A stretch of DNA of 64,000 bases from Chloroflexi bacterium HGW-Chloroflexi-3 (GTDB lineage Bacteria > Chloroflexota > Anaerolineae > Anaerolineales > Anaerolineaceae): NCBI GenBank assembly GCA_002842045.1, contig PHBX01000004.1:1-64000 (forward strand). The letters run 5' to 3'. The position numbers and the translations under genes were made by a program. Under the pieces are notes generated by a model. It saw only the letters and a list, made by a program, of their open reading frames with translations, was not told where the DNA came from and did not search any database. Below are positions 40,107 to 50,905 of the stretch, in pieces; the first letter of the stretch is position 1, and each line of letters opens with the position of its first letter.

Positions 40107-40632
40107 ATGATTTCACATAAAACTATAAAAATCAACTTAAGAATTGTCTTACTTATTATCACTGTCTTGTTAGCCGCATGTTCAAATGTCCCTGTTGTTG
40201 ATGTTGAGACTAAAACATCACAACCTCCAACTGAAGTACAAACCAACACACCAGAAAACGAGGTTAGTATCGAAAACACAGCTACAAAAGAGATAACTTT
40301 ACCCACAGCTACGACCCAACCAACCAACACGGATGTGCCTCCAACCGAGAACCAGGTCAGTTTTTCCAATGATGTGTTTCCAATCATTGAATACCGTTGC
40401 CTGAATTGCCATGGTGGCTAACGTATTGAAGAAGGTTTGAATATGACATCATTTGCTGGTTTAATGGCAGGTTCTGTTAATGGTGCCGTTGTCATTCCGG
40501 GGGATGCAGAGAATAGTCTGTTTGTTGAGCTGGTCGCCAGCCAAGAAATGCCTAAACGAGGGGCGAAATTAACCCCCTGCGATGGTACAACTATTTGAGA
40601 ATTGGGTGAACCAGGGAGCGCTTGATAATTAA
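40107..40632 (+). pseudogene. Lipoprotein with c-type cytochrome (CxxCH) domain; in-frame TAA (40419-40421) and +1 frameshift in a C5 run (40573-40577)
   Basis: LAACSNVPVVDVETK...NDVFPIIEYRCLNCHGG*RIEEGLNMTSFAGLMAGSVNGAVVIPGDAENSLFVELVASQEMPKRGAKLTP / AMVQLFENWVNQGALDN*. Confidence 0.75.
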
Positions 40633-40745
40633 TTAAGAAAAAACAATAAAACAAAAATCCATGGTAATTGAGTAACAACGATCCATGGATTTTAATTTTA
40701 AAATCAGTCCCCACCAAACTGGCAAGATCAGCTAAAATTGGCTAC

Positions 40746-41423
40746 GTGATCGATTACCCGCAACTGAATTTCAGTCAACTTTATAAGACATTTCATTCCC
40801 CCATCAGCAACCTGGATTGTGGACAGAAATGCGCTCCTCATCATCCACATGGAATTCCGTTTTGTTGCGATATTTGTCATGCTATCCCAGCCGCATATGA
40901 CAGCGAATGGGATTACTTAAAAGAGTGTACAGACCTCTGGCATTTATGGAACCAGGAAGATTGCAAGTCAACCAGCGGTCATCAGGATTATGCGATTGAT
41001 GACTTGCCCGAAAATATGGTTTTATTGGCTTGCAAAGGTGTGCAACATTGCCAACGGCCTTACCGTGCGATCAGTTGTCGCCAGTTTCCATTCTTTCCGT
41101 ATATTACCGCCGATTTCCGCTTTATCGGTTTGGCGTACGAATGGGAATTTGAAAATCAATGCTGGGTGATCAGTCATTTGGATCAGGTATCGGATCTATA
41201 TCGACAGGAATTTATTCAGACATTTGATGAGCTATTCAATCTCTGGCCAGAAGAGATGGAAAGTTACGCAATCAAATCGGAAGAAATGCGGGCAGTGTTT
41301 ACTCTAAGACGGTTTCGCATCCCCATCCTGCACCGCAATGGCAAAAATTACTTACTCAGCCCACGTAATGAAAATATTCGGATTGCTTCTGCAATGAATT
41401 TCAGAGTGTTTAATCCTTATTGA
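40746..41423 (+). CDS. Cysteine-cluster (YkgJ-like) protein
   Basis: CGQKCAPHHPHGIPFCCDICHAIPA and CKGVQHCQRPYRAISCRQFPFFPY; GTG start assumed. Confidence 0.65.
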   Translation: MIDYPQLNFSQLYKTFHSPISNLDCGQKCAPHHPHGIPFCCDICHAIPAAYDSEWDYLKECTDLWHLWNQEDCKSTSGHQDYAIDDLPENMVLLACKGVQHCQRPYRAISCRQFPFFPYITADFRFIGLAYEWEFENQCWVISHLDQVSDLYRQEFIQTFDELFNLWPEEMESYAIKSEEMRAVFTLRRFRIPILHRNGKNYLLSPRNENIRIASAMNFRVFNPY

Positions 41424-41458
41424 AATGAAAAATAAACAACACAAAGAAGAAGAGGATA

Positions 41459-42454
41459 ATGACATCCCAACCTACCGCACTAAAACAAATTAACCGTGGC
41501 TATCTCTTTGCCCTATCAGGTGCATTCTTTTTATCCACCACATCCATTATCATCCGGCATATGACTTTGACATACGAGATTCCCGCTCTGATACTGGCAT
41601 TCTGGCGGAATGTTTTTGTTATTGCTACCCTCCTCCCTGCTTTTTGGTTCATCAATAAACAGTTATTTAATATAAAGAGCGCTCATCTCGGATTTTTGAT
41701 CGGGTTTGGTTTGATCCTTGCGATCTTTAATTCATTCTGGACACTATCGGTCTCGATTAATGGCGCTGCTGTGGCAACTGTGCTGGTTTATTGCTCCGCT
41801 GGATTTACCGTATTGCTTGCCTGGTGGATTCTGAAAGAAAGTCTGACATGGATCAAAATTATTGCAGTCGTGCTGAGTTTAGGTGGCTGTGTACTGGTGG
41901 CAGGTGCATATGAACCTGCCATGTGGAACACCAATTTTGCAGGGATTATGACAGGGGTTTTGTCTGGTCTTTCTTATGCTGCATATAGCTTAATGGGACG
42001 CTCAGCCTCCCAACGTAGTTTATCCCCCTGGACAACCTTATTCTATTCATTTGGGTTTGCAGGTATCTTCCTTTTGCTTTTCAATCTCATTCCTGGAGAT
42101 TTTTTCATTGGAAAAGCAGTACAGGCCAGTGACTTATTATGGCTGGGAAACCGGTTTGATGGCTGGATCATTTTAATTCTCCTGGCTGCGATTCCCACCC
42201 TGGCAGGTTTTGGTTTTTACAACGTCAGTCTCAGCTATTTACCATCCAGCATCGCCAATCTGATTGCAACCATGGAACCTGCTTTCACAGCGGTAACTGC
42301 CTACATATTTTTGGCGGAACGTTTGACTACCATTCAAGCCATTGGAGGTATCTTCACGTTGGCTGGTGTGGTATTCTTAAGAATGTTTGAGAATAAACAA
42401 CTGAATTCGAGTGCAAAAAGACCAATGATACCTGTTACTACCCAGGAGGAGTAA
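41459..42454 (+). CDS. EamA/DMT family transporter
   Basis: Ten-TM pattern, two EamA repeats. Confidence 0.9.
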   Translation: MTSQPTALKQINRGYLFALSGAFFLSTTSIIIRHMTLTYEIPALILAFWRNVFVIATLLPAFWFINKQLFNIKSAHLGFLIGFGLILAIFNSFWTLSVSINGAAVATVLVYCSAGFTVLLAWWILKESLTWIKIIAVVLSLGGCVLVAGAYEPAMWNTNFAGIMTGVLSGLSYAAYSLMGRSASQRSLSPWTTLFYSFGFAGIFLLLFNLIPGDFFIGKAVQASDLLWLGNRFDGWIILILLAAIPTLAGFGFYNVSLSYLPSSIANLIATMEPAFTAVTAYIFLAERLTTIQAIGGIFTLAGVVFLRMFENKQLNSSAKRPMIPVTTQEE

Positions 42455-42458
42455 AGCT

Positions 42459-43391
42459 TTGGACGAGAACCCATTCATTAACTGGTTATTGGAATCGCCC
42501 ATAGCCACCATCCGATATCAAACAATGCGGGAGTTATTAAATCTCCCATCTGACCATTCCGATTGCCAGGCAGCATACAAAGCCATTCAAACTACCGGAG
42601 CAGTACCAGTAATACTCAATCAGCAAGTTGAATCTGGGCAGTGGAAATATTCCCAACATTATTACACCCCTAAATTTACCAGTACACATTGGAGCATGAT
42701 GCTGCTTGAAGAGTTATTATGTGATCCCTTTGAACCACGTTTTCAGGCAGCAATTGAGTTTATGTTGTCAGCCTCACAAAAAGAGGTTGAGAAATATCAA
42801 GACCGTGGTTTTACCTGTCTGTGGGGAAATATTATTCGCTATTGCGTTTACGCGGGAAAATTGTCTGATCCACGTCTGCAGTACATGATAGACCTAACGG
42901 CTAAAAGTTTGCATACTGAAAAATGTAAATGCGATTGGAACTGGCAAATGTCCTGCGTATGGGGAGCTGCCCGATCGATATGGGGACTAATCTCCATTCC
43001 TGAACCAGACCGAACTGCTACTGTTGAACAGGCAATTCAAAGTGGACTGGAATTTGTGCTTGAAACTGCGAATCTGATCATTGACAACCAACCCAGCAAT
43101 GTGGAGAAAAAAACACATCAAAATTGGTATAAATTGAACTTTCCCTTGTTTTACCAGGCGGACGTTCTGTTTGTTTTGAGACTCTTGTATCAGATAGATT
43201 ATTTGGATCACCCTCAAGCTGTGAATCTGGTTAGTTGGTTAGAATCAAAACAAAAACCTAATGGCCGCTGGCTGGGATCCAGTCCATTTCGACAACGTAC
43301 TTACAAGGAATTAGGTGGGCCAGAAGAAACTTCTCGCTGGGTCACATTACAGGCTGCATCGATTCTTAAGAAAGCGAAATTACATGCTTGA
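42459..43391 (+). CDS. Conserved hypothetical protein, possibly squalene-cyclase/prenyltransferase-like alpha-toroid
   Basis: Repeated Trp/Gly-rich helices: [47 protein letters not shown]. Confidence 0.5.
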   Translation: MDENPFINWLLESPIATIRYQTMRELLNLPSDHSDCQAAYKAIQTTGAVPVILNQQVESGQWKYSQHYYTPKFTSTHWSMMLLEELLCDPFEPRFQAAIEFMLSASQKEVEKYQDRGFTCLWGNIIRYCVYAGKLSDPRLQYMIDLTAKSLHTEKCKCDWNWQMSCVWGAARSIWGLISIPEPDRTATVEQAIQSGLEFVLETANLIIDNQPSNVEKKTHQNWYKLNFPLFYQADVLFVLRLLYQIDYLDHPQAVNLVSWLESKQKPNGRWLGSSPFRQRTYKELGGPEETSRWVTLQAASILKKAKLHA

Positions 43392-44148
43392 TTGGCTTCA
43401 ATATTTACTGATTGGGCTCGCTGCTTTGGCTGGCGGGTTCGTCAATGCCATTGCAGGCGGTGGCACACTGATCACTTTTCCGGTTCTAACCGCAGTTGGA
43501 TTGCCAGCTGTGGTCGCCAATATAACCAATACTGTTGCACTCAGTCCTGGTTATCTGGGTGCCACCATTGCTCAATGGAATGACCTGAAAAGCCAGAAAA
43601 AGCGTTTATACCTTTTTGTGCCGGCATCCATCCTTGGTGGCATTATTGGTGGCGTTTTACTGCTAAACTCCGGAGAACGATTATTTCGCTCGCTGGTGCC
43701 GTTCCTGATTCTGTTAGCGTCTGCCCTTTTGGCTGTTGCTGATCCATTACGTAATTACATCAATCGCCGGTTAAGTTCACGCGGTGCTTCACTGGAGCAC
43801 ATTCAATATGCTGTCTTGCCGATTACCCTGGCAGCGGTTTATGGAGGCTATTTTGGGGCTGGTCTGAGTGTAATCGTACTGGCAGTTCTGGGTTTTCTGA
43901 TCAATGACTCTTTGACGAAGCTAAATGCGCTTAAACAGGCAATTGCATTCAGTGTCAATATCGCTGCTGCGATTTTCTTTATCTTTTCCGGGCAGGTGAA
44001 TTGGAGTGCGGCATTGGTGATGGCAGTATTCGCCATCATTGGCGGCTCATTGGGCGGCAAACTGGCAGGCAAAATCAAACCGTCCACATTGCGATGGACA
44101 GTTGTCAGCATTGGTGTCATCGTCTCTATTATCTATTTTATTCGTTAG
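43384..44148 (+). CDS. TSUP family (TauE/SafE) permease
   Basis: [44 protein letters not shown]. Confidence 0.92.
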   Translation: MLDWLQYLLIGLAALAGGFVNAIAGGGTLITFPVLTAVGLPAVVANITNTVALSPGYLGATIAQWNDLKSQKKRLYLFVPASILGGIIGGVLLLNSGERLFRSLVPFLILLASALLAVADPLRNYINRRLSSRGASLEHIQYAVLPITLAAVYGGYFGAGLSVIVLAVLGFLINDSLTKLNALKQAIAFSVNIAAAIFFIFSGQVNWSAALVMAVFAIIGGSLGGKLAGKIKPSTLRWTVVSIGVIVSIIYFIR

Positions 44149-44160
44149 GTTCTGTAACCG

Positions 44161-45828
44161 TTACATGATCAAAGAGGGGTAAAAATTCGCCGGAGCTCTT
44201 CTTTCCAAAACCTGTTCAGCATTATAAGCAACCCGGAAAAGGAGATGCTCCTGCCAATGTCTTGCCATGGCCTGCATACCCACCGGGAGTCCGCGAGAAT
44301 CGTATCCTGCCGGGAAGCTGATAGCAGGCAACCCTGTGAAATTGCTCAAATACGCATACCGCATAAGCTCGGTATCAATAGAAAGATCCGACCAGCCCTG
44401 CGATGGATTTTCCAGTGGAAATGGTTGGGCTGATTTTGCTGTGCCAGGGGATAAGATCACATCGACCTTTGTAAATAATTGTTCAAAAGCTGCCATGGCT
44501 CTGGTGCGGTAGCGCTGTGCCTGTAAATAATCATTGGAGCTCATCTCTTCCCCCAGAACAAGGCTTAAACGTACGGCTTCAGCCATTTCTTTGCGCTGAG
44601 CTTTATACACCCGCATACACATTGCCATTTCGGACAGAATGGTTACTGCGTGGGAGATGCGCATCTCATCCAATTCTGGGATTTCAATTTCAATGATTGC
44701 TGCCCCTCGTTTTTCTAAGTTTGATAACATTTCTTTGAACACCAGGACAACATCCGGATCAGCATGTTCGTTCCACTCTGGATAAATGCCAAAACGTAAT
44801 CCTTCCAGATTGGGTGTATTCCACCCTTTCATGGTCACAGCAGGTTGAATCAAGCTATTCGAATCCTTCGGGTCTGGTCCAGCGATGATCGAGTACACCA
44901 ATGCTGCATCATAAACACTGGCAGCCAGTGGTCCTAAATGGGCTACACTCCAACACAATGGCGCTGCTCCATACTCGCTCACTCTGCCAAAGGTCGGCTT
45001 TAAACCGACAACACCACACAACGTGGCAGGGATGCGAATGGAACCGCCACCATCAGCCCCCATTGCCACCGGAACAATACCTGCCGATACAGCTGCGGCT
45101 GACCCACTGGAGCTACCGCCTGTATCACAGCTTCGGTCAAATGGGTTTCGCACCGTACCATGATGAACATTCATTCCATTCGGTGCTATGCCAATCTCGT
45201 GCATGTTTGTTTTTCCAACCAACAATGCGCCAGCCGCTCTTAAACGAGCCGCCACGGTGGAATCTTCTTTAGCGGGTTGTTTTCCTAAAAAGGCTGTTCC
45301 AACAGTGGTAGGAAAAGGCAGCATATCAATTTCATCTTTAATCGCAACCGGGACTCCATCGATGAGGCTGAGAGGTTTTCCCTCTTTTATCCGTCGTGTG
45401 GCTGCTTCTGCCTGTGAAAAGAGGTCATCCCGATTTAGCGCGACGAACGTTCGCAAAGGTTGTTCACCCTGCTCCGAGTTCTTAATATTTCTGATCACCT
45501 GTTCAGCTACTTCCAGTGGGGTTATTTCAGCATTCCTGTATTTCAAGGAATAATCCATGGAGGTAGGATAAGGCAAATTCCATTCTGATTTTGTTGGTTC
45601 CGTGATCTCAATGGATTGTTCTTCATCGGAAAAGGGCTTTACCAGCGGATAAAAAGTGGGGACATCATCCACATTTAATGCACGGATTTTTGGTATGCCA
45701 CCATTCTCTAACAAAGAATTAAGTAACAACAATTTTCCAAATGGTGTTTCGATCAGATTGGCAAAAATGGAAAGCATATTACCTGTTAATTTGGGCAGTT
45801 TCAGTGATTTTAAATTATACGAACTCAT
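44161..45828 (-). CDS. Amidase (amidase signature family)
   Basis: GVPVAIKDEIDM, VGKTNMHEIGIAPNGMNVHHGTVRNPFDRSCDTGGSSSGSAAAVSAG. Confidence 0.93.
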   Translation of the reverse strand: MSSYNLKSLKLPKLTGNMLSIFANLIETPFGKLLLLNSLLENGGIPKIRALNVDDVPTFYPLVKPFSDEEQSIEITEPTKSEWNLPYPTSMDYSLKYRNAEITPLEVAEQVIRNIKNSEQGEQPLRTFVALNRDDLFSQAEAATRRIKEGKPLSLIDGVPVAIKDEIDMLPFPTTVGTAFLGKQPAKEDSTVAARLRAAGALLVGKTNMHEIGIAPNGMNVHHGTVRNPFDRSCDTGGSSSGSAAAVSAGIVPVAMGADGGGSIRIPATLCGVVGLKPTFGRVSEYGAAPLCWSVAHLGPLAASVYDAALVYSIIAGPDPKDSNSLIQPAVTMKGWNTPNLEGLRFGIYPEWNEHADPDVVLVFKEMLSNLEKRGAAIIEIEIPELDEMRISHAVTILSEMAMCMRVYKAQRKEMAEAVRLSLVLGEEMSSNDYLQAQRYRTRAMAAFEQLFTKVDVILSPGTAKSAQPFPLENPSQGWSDLSIDTELMRYAYLSNFTGLPAISFPAGYDSRGLPVGMQAMARHWQEHLLFRVAYNAEQVLERRAPANFYPSLIM

Positions 45829-46096
45829 GACTTTTCCTTTTATGGGCTTATGAAAAGAGTTGGAACTTCATTGGAGATAATCAATTAATCATTCTAGCAT
45901 AGACATTTCCATTCCATAAATGATTCAGATATCCAAATTCGTTTCGAGATAATAGTCTACTTGAATGTTTCACCAACATGCGCATGAATTTGGTTGCCAT
46001 CATTTTATGAATACGAAAATTTGATATGATTGAAGGGATAATTCAATTATTACCTTGCTACTTGTTCAAACAAAGATCATCTTCGAAGGAGAACCA

Positions 46097-46402
46097 ATGA
46101 CTGCGTACGTAATTGTTGATATAGAAGTGATAGATCCGATCAATTATGAAACTGTAAAAAAATTAACACCACCGATTGTTGCAAAATATGGGGGTGAATA
46201 TTTGAGTCGTGGTGGTTTCACCGAAGTTATAGAAGGCGATTGGCAACCAAAACGACTTGTGATCCTTGCATTTGAGAATTCGGATAAAGCCAAAGCCTGG
46301 CTAAATTCACCTGAGTTTGCTCCCATCAGGGAGTTGCGTGAAAAAACCGCTATCACCAGAATGGTGTTAACCGAGAGTGTTTCTGATTTGATTCCGGGAT
46401 AA
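46097..46402 (+). CDS. DUF1330 protein
   Basis: AYVIVDIEVIDPINYETVKKLTPPIVAKYGGEYLSRGG...WLNSPEFAPIRELREKTA. Confidence 0.85.
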   Translation: MTAYVIVDIEVIDPINYETVKKLTPPIVAKYGGEYLSRGGFTEVIEGDWQPKRLVILAFENSDKAKAWLNSPEFAPIRELREKTAITRMVLTESVSDLIPG

Positions 46403-46495
46403 TGCAACGTCATCCTTGCAGTCATAGAAAAAAATCACACCTTTTTGGGACTGTTTCAAGAATCGTGGAAGTGTTATTGTTATTAATGAAATAAC

Positions 46496-47149
46496 ATGGA
46501 CACTCTCAACTCAAAATTACGTGAACCAATCAGTGCGTTAACACATCTCTATGCTGCAGTGTTGTCCTTTTTCGGTCTGATAACCATTGTTTATTTTGGA
46601 TGGGGTAACTTACAAAAAATAATTACATTTATCATTTACGGAATCAGTCTGATATTGATGTTCACGGCCAGTGGTACGTACCATATGGTCATCGCGCGTG
46701 ATTCCATCATTTTGAATTTACGAAAATTAGATCATTCCGCCATTTATTTACTAATTGCCGGGACATATACACCAATCTGCATGTATTTTTTTAATGGTTT
46801 TTGGCAATATGGCATGCTAATCCTGATCTGGAGTCTGGCGATAATTGGCATAATCGTTAAATTATTCGTGATCAATGCCCCCAGATGGACAAGTGCTAGT
46901 GTTTATCTGATCATGGGATGGCTGGCAATCATGGGTGTACAGGAAATTCTGCGCACAATGCCAATAGCTGCTATCATCTGGTTGGTTTCAGGCGGATTAT
47001 TTTACTCCCTGGGTGCAATTATTTATATAACAAAATTTCTGGATTTCTTCCCGGGTAAATTTGGATTTCATGAGGTCTGGCATATTTTTGTGATCCTGGG
47101 AGCTTTCAGCCATTATTATTTGATTTTTCGGTTTATTGCGGTTGCATAG
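46496..47149 (+). CDS. Hemolysin III/PAQR family protein
   Basis: EPISALTHLYAAVLSFFGL, MFTASGTYHMV, LRKLDHSAIYLLIAGTYTPICM, FHEVWHIFVILGAFSHYY. Confidence 0.93.
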   Translation: MDTLNSKLREPISALTHLYAAVLSFFGLITIVYFGWGNLQKIITFIIYGISLILMFTASGTYHMVIARDSIILNLRKLDHSAIYLLIAGTYTPICMYFFNGFWQYGMLILIWSLAIIGIIVKLFVINAPRWTSASVYLIMGWLAIMGVQEILRTMPIAAIIWLVSGGLFYSLGAIIYITKFLDFFPGKFGFHEVWHIFVILGAFSHYYLIFRFIAVA

Positions 47150-47235
47150 CAAAATTTGCTTAAACAAATAGATTTGTTAATTACCAAAAACAAGTTCAGG
47201 AGTGTTTCAATAAATTAGAAACCAGGAGAAATTGA

Positions 47236-48828
47236 ATGAAGAAAGAGCGGGTAGTCTTATTGGGTGCGTCTGGCACCATGGGATTTGCTGCTTTTCAAGA
47301 ATTATGGAAAAAACGTGACAAATATGAGATTGTGCTCCTATTACTGCCAGCAAACCGTGAAAAATTATTATTTCGTCCATATGAAATTCACTCAAATATA
47401 AAATCAATCCCGGGACGTGGTCGGGGGCAGGGGAATGGTCTAGAAATTATCTGGGGGGATGCTACACAATACGGAGATGTACTCGCAGTGCTGGAAAACG
47501 CGGATTGGGTATTGAATGCCATGGCTTATATCTCGCCAATGGCAGATTATTACCCCAATAATGCTAAAGCCGTTAATGTTGATGCAATTAAGAATGTGAT
47601 CAAGGCTATCCAGGCACAACCCGGCGGACGTGAACACATACGCTACATTCATACCGGTACTGTAGCAGAAACAGGCGACCGCCAACCACCGATTCATTGG
47701 GGGCGCGTGGGTGATCCACTCAACCCCTCAGTGTTCGATTACTACGCTGTCACCAAGATTACCGGGGAAAGGGCTGTGCTAGAATCCAATTTACGCTACT
47801 GGGTGTCCATCCGAATGTCTTACATCATACCCACCGATTTTCGGCGCTACATGCAGCTACAAGATCCCATCATGTTCCACATGCCACTGAATACCTGCAT
47901 GGAGAATATCAGTAGCCGGGATGCTGGTTTTGGATTGGTGAATGCACTCAGCATACCAAAGAAAAGTGATTTTTGGCGCAGGGTTTACAACATGGGCGGT
48001 GGACTTGATATGCGTATTAATGCAAATGATTACATGGATCAAACCTACAAGATGCTGGGGATATCCGGTAAGCGGGCAGTCACCGAACGCAACTGGTATG
48101 CCTTACGCAATTTTCACCTGCAATATTTTCTGGACAGTCACATTTGCAATGAATATCTTCACTATTGTCGTGATAGTATGCAGGATGTTTGGGCTGCCTT
48201 ACATAAAAGTGCCCCTATATTGATAAAAATCCTGTCTGTAATGTGCAGAAATTTTCCTGGAATTCGGAAACTGGTTGAACGACGGACACATGCCATGCTG
48301 AAAAATTTGGTAGAAAATCATGCCAATGGTACCCGCTACTGGTATCTGCACCAAAAGAATCAACGAGTTTCTGCTTTCTTTAACGATTTTGCCACCTATG
48401 AAGCGATACCTGATTGGAGTAATGAGGAAATTGAAAACGCTGTGGAATCAGTCGAAAAAATCCTAGAGCATGGCTATGATGAGAGTAAAGCAGTACTTAC
48501 CTTGGAAGATATCCAACGGGCAGCTGATTTTCGTGGGGGAGAGTGCCTTTCTGACACCTGGGATGGAGATATGTTCACAACACTAACCTGGCGTTGTGCA
48601 TTCAACCATGATTTTACTGGTAAGCCCAACACTATCTTGAAAGCCGGTCACTGGTGCCCGGTATGTGTTTCGCCACCCTGGAAAGGCGATCAACAGGCAA
48701 GACGAAACCCATTTTTTGCCCAGGTTTGGAATGCAAGTCATGATCCTGAAGAGGACAATGTTTATAGTATGGAATCTTTTGATGATATCGCCGCCGCGGA
48801 CAAAGTTTTCATGAATAGAAACCATTAG
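47236..48828 (+). CDS. NAD-dependent epimerase/dehydratase with C-terminal zinc-ribbon-like extension
   Basis: VVLLGASGTMGFAAFQEL Rossmann motif; YYAVTKITGERAVL; C-terminal WRCAFNHDFTGKPNTILKAGHWCPVC. Confidence 0.75.
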   Translation: MKKERVVLLGASGTMGFAAFQELWKKRDKYEIVLLLLPANREKLLFRPYEIHSNIKSIPGRGRGQGNGLEIIWGDATQYGDVLAVLENADWVLNAMAYISPMADYYPNNAKAVNVDAIKNVIKAIQAQPGGREHIRYIHTGTVAETGDRQPPIHWGRVGDPLNPSVFDYYAVTKITGERAVLESNLRYWVSIRMSYIIPTDFRRYMQLQDPIMFHMPLNTCMENISSRDAGFGLVNALSIPKKSDFWRRVYNMGGGLDMRINANDYMDQTYKMLGISGKRAVTERNWYALRNFHLQYFLDSHICNEYLHYCRDSMQDVWAALHKSAPILIKILSVMCRNFPGIRKLVERRTHAMLKNLVENHANGTRYWYLHQKNQRVSAFFNDFATYEAIPDWSNEEIENAVESVEKILEHGYDESKAVLTLEDIQRAADFRGGECLSDTWDGDMFTTLTWRCAFNHDFTGKPNTILKAGHWCPVCVSPPWKGDQQARRNPFFAQVWNASHDPEEDNVYSMESFDDIAAADKVFMNRNH

Positions 48829-48833
48829 CTTGC

Positions 48834-49952
48834 TTAGGATGAAATCTCCATTTCATAAACTCGGTAACGGCGGTAAGCCCTGGCTCCTAATTTAATAATC
48901 GCATTAATCATGGGATCATTGTCTTCAAGCACATAGTTGATCTCCATCTTCATATCCTGTGAGAAAATCGAATCATAAAGTGCCCGGTACAATAGACTAT
49001 CAATACCTTTCCCCTGATAGGCAGGAATAACACCTAAAGCAAACATGCGGTATTGGGTTAAGCGCGGAATTCCACGCAGCAATTTAAGCCAGCCAAATGG
49101 GAAAAGTCGTCCATTCAGACCTTTCAGCAACACATTGATATCCGGAATAGCAATCGCAAAACCAACTGAACTCCCCTGCAGATCTTCTGCAAAAATAACC
49201 CCTTTGGGTTGAATGATCTGTTTTAAGTCATTTACCATAGCACGTACTTCAGCATCTGTTACCGGAGAGTAGCCCCAATTTTTGATCAGACTCACATTCG
49301 AAAGTGCAATGATTTTTTCCACATCCTGACCCAGGTTTTTCATATTTAGAATACGCGTATTAATTGCATATCGGCTTTGAATTTTCTCTGTCAGGGTAAG
49401 AATTCGTTCCGGAATCTGATAATTCTGAGAACTATCAATTTGATAAACCAGCAGGTCTTTTACCTTCTCCAACCCAAAGGCTTCATAATGATTGTTGTAA
49501 TAAGGAGGGTTGTACGGCGACATGACCACCGGTGATGGGCTGTAACCTTCGATGACACTTCCCCACTCCTGAGAGACAAACGACCAGGGGCCGCGCATTT
49601 TCTGCATGCCATTCGTTTTCAACCAGGAAAAAGCACTTTCCATGAGAATTTCTGCTGCTTTGTAGTCCGCAGGTGACTCAAAATAACCGAATAAACCTAC
49701 TTTTTCCCCCCAGAATTCGACTGCCAGATCATCAATAAAGGCAGCAATACGGCCAATCTCCACCCCATTTTCAATCAATAGAAATAATTGATAACGGCAA
49801 TGATCCAAAAAAGGATTGCGGATCGAATTAAATTGCCCGGCGATTTCATTGCGCAATGGAGGGATCCAGACAGAATCATTTTTGTATAAACGGTACGGCA
49901 GATCAATAAATTTCTGGAGTTCTTTTTTGGTGATGACTGGCAAAACATTCAT
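48834..49952 (-). CDS. GNAT-like N-acetyltransferase family protein (long form)
   Basis: FIDLPYRLYKNDSVWIPPLRNEI, RGPWSFVSQEWGSVIEGYS, LGVIPAYQGKGIDSLLYRAL. Confidence 0.7.
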   Translation of the reverse strand: MNVLPVITKKELQKFIDLPYRLYKNDSVWIPPLRNEIAGQFNSIRNPFLDHCRYQLFLLIENGVEIGRIAAFIDDLAVEFWGEKVGLFGYFESPADYKAAEILMESAFSWLKTNGMQKMRGPWSFVSQEWGSVIEGYSPSPVVMSPYNPPYYNNHYEAFGLEKVKDLLVYQIDSSQNYQIPERILTLTEKIQSRYAINTRILNMKNLGQDVEKIIALSNVSLIKNWGYSPVTDAEVRAMVNDLKQIIQPKGVIFAEDLQGSSVGFAIAIPDINVLLKGLNGRLFPFGWLKLLRGIPRLTQYRMFALGVIPAYQGKGIDSLLYRALYDSIFSQDMKMEINYVLEDNDPMINAIIKLGARAYRRYRVYEMEISS

Positions 49953-50135
49953 ATTTAATCTCCTTACAGCAGTACTTTATACTAGCATAAATATCATCTC
50001 AATAAATCTGGACGAGCGGGTGTTTTTGGGGTGCAGGTGTATTCCAAAAAGACCCTGACCGCTAAGTATTGAAAGGACATTACCATAAAAGACAAAATAT
50101 TAATCCATCTCAATGGGTTGATTTGTAATCAGGAA

Positions 50136-50163
50136 TAAAAAAACCCCACCTTGCGATGGGGTC
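50136..50163 (-). terminator. Rho-independent terminator of the cold-shock gene
   Basis: Minus strand GACCCCATCGCAAGGTGGGGTTTTTTTATT. Confidence 0.9.
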
Positions 50164-50188
50164 TTCTGGGTTCAATATAAAATTGAAT

Positions 50189-50398
50189 TTACAAGACTAC
50201 GACGTCGGCAGCCTGGGGACCTTTTTGTCCAGTTTCAATGGTGAATTCGACCGCCTGGCCTTCTTCTAAAGTTCGGAAACCTTCATGATTGATTGCTGAA
50301 TAGTGCACGAAAACATCCGGGCCTTCTTCGCGAGCCAAAAAGCCATAGCCTTTTGTCCCATTAAACCACTTGACTGTACCTTTTACACGTTCTGACAT
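50189..50398 (-). CDS. Cold-shock domain protein (CspA family)
   Basis: [30 protein letters not shown]. Confidence 0.97.
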   Translation of the reverse strand: MSERVKGTVKWFNGTKGYGFLAREEGPDVFVHYSAINHEGFRTLEEGQAVEFTIETGQKGPQAADVVVL

Positions 50399-50454
50399 TT
50401 TATAACTTCCTTTATTCTTTCTAAAAAATTTTTTCTTTGTTAATCAGCGTTGGT

Positions 50455-50856
50455 TTAGTAACGCTGGGTACCACTACCACCACGTGAGTTGCGGTTTCGA
50501 TCTCGGGGTCCGCCCTGGTTTCCACCAAAGCCGCCACCACCGCCACCGCCGCGTTGTCCAAATCCGCCTCTGCGTTGTCCGCCGCCAAAATCTCCTCGGC
50601 GACCTTCTTCTTTTGGTCTTGCAATAGAGATGCGTAAATCGCGATCACCCATTGTGTAACCATTATATTGATTGATTACTTTTTCAGCTTCTGCCTGTGA
50701 ACTCATTTCCACAAAAGCAAAACCTTTTGAGCGACCTGTTTCGCGATCTTTGATCACTGCTACAGAGGTCACCGTACCCGCGTTGGAGAAGAGTGCGTTT
50801 AATTCTTCTTCTGTTGTCGCGTAGGACAAATTCCCAACATACAATTTGTTTTCCAT
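50455..50856 (-). CDS. RRM RNA-binding protein with Gly/Arg-rich tail
   Basis: KLYVGNLSYATTEEELNALFSNAG, GRSKGFAFVEM RNP motifs; RGG-rich C-terminus. Confidence 0.96.
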   Translation of the reverse strand: MENKLYVGNLSYATTEEELNALFSNAGTVTSVAVIKDRETGRSKGFAFVEMSSQAEAEKVINQYNGYTMGDRDLRISIARPKEEGRRGDFGGGQRRGGFGQRGGGGGGGFGGNQGGPRDRNRNSRGGSGTQRY

Positions 50857-50875
50857 TCTTCCTTGTATCCCTTAC

Positions 50876-50905
50876 ACCGGTTCATACCGGTAAAAAAAAT
50901 TTACC
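50876..50905 (-). promoter_or_regulatory. Overlapping alternative hairpins in the RRM 5' leader
   Basis: ACCGGT-TCAT-ACCGGT (50876-50891) and GGTAAA-N5-TTTACC (50889-50905) share bases. Confidence 0.5.

Noticed and set aside
2635-40421. In-frame stops as programmed readthrough or stop-codon recoding
   Set aside because: Both TAA and TAG occur, in unrelated genes, with no shared downstream structure, and accompanied by true frameshifts and deletions; decay or sequence error is simpler.
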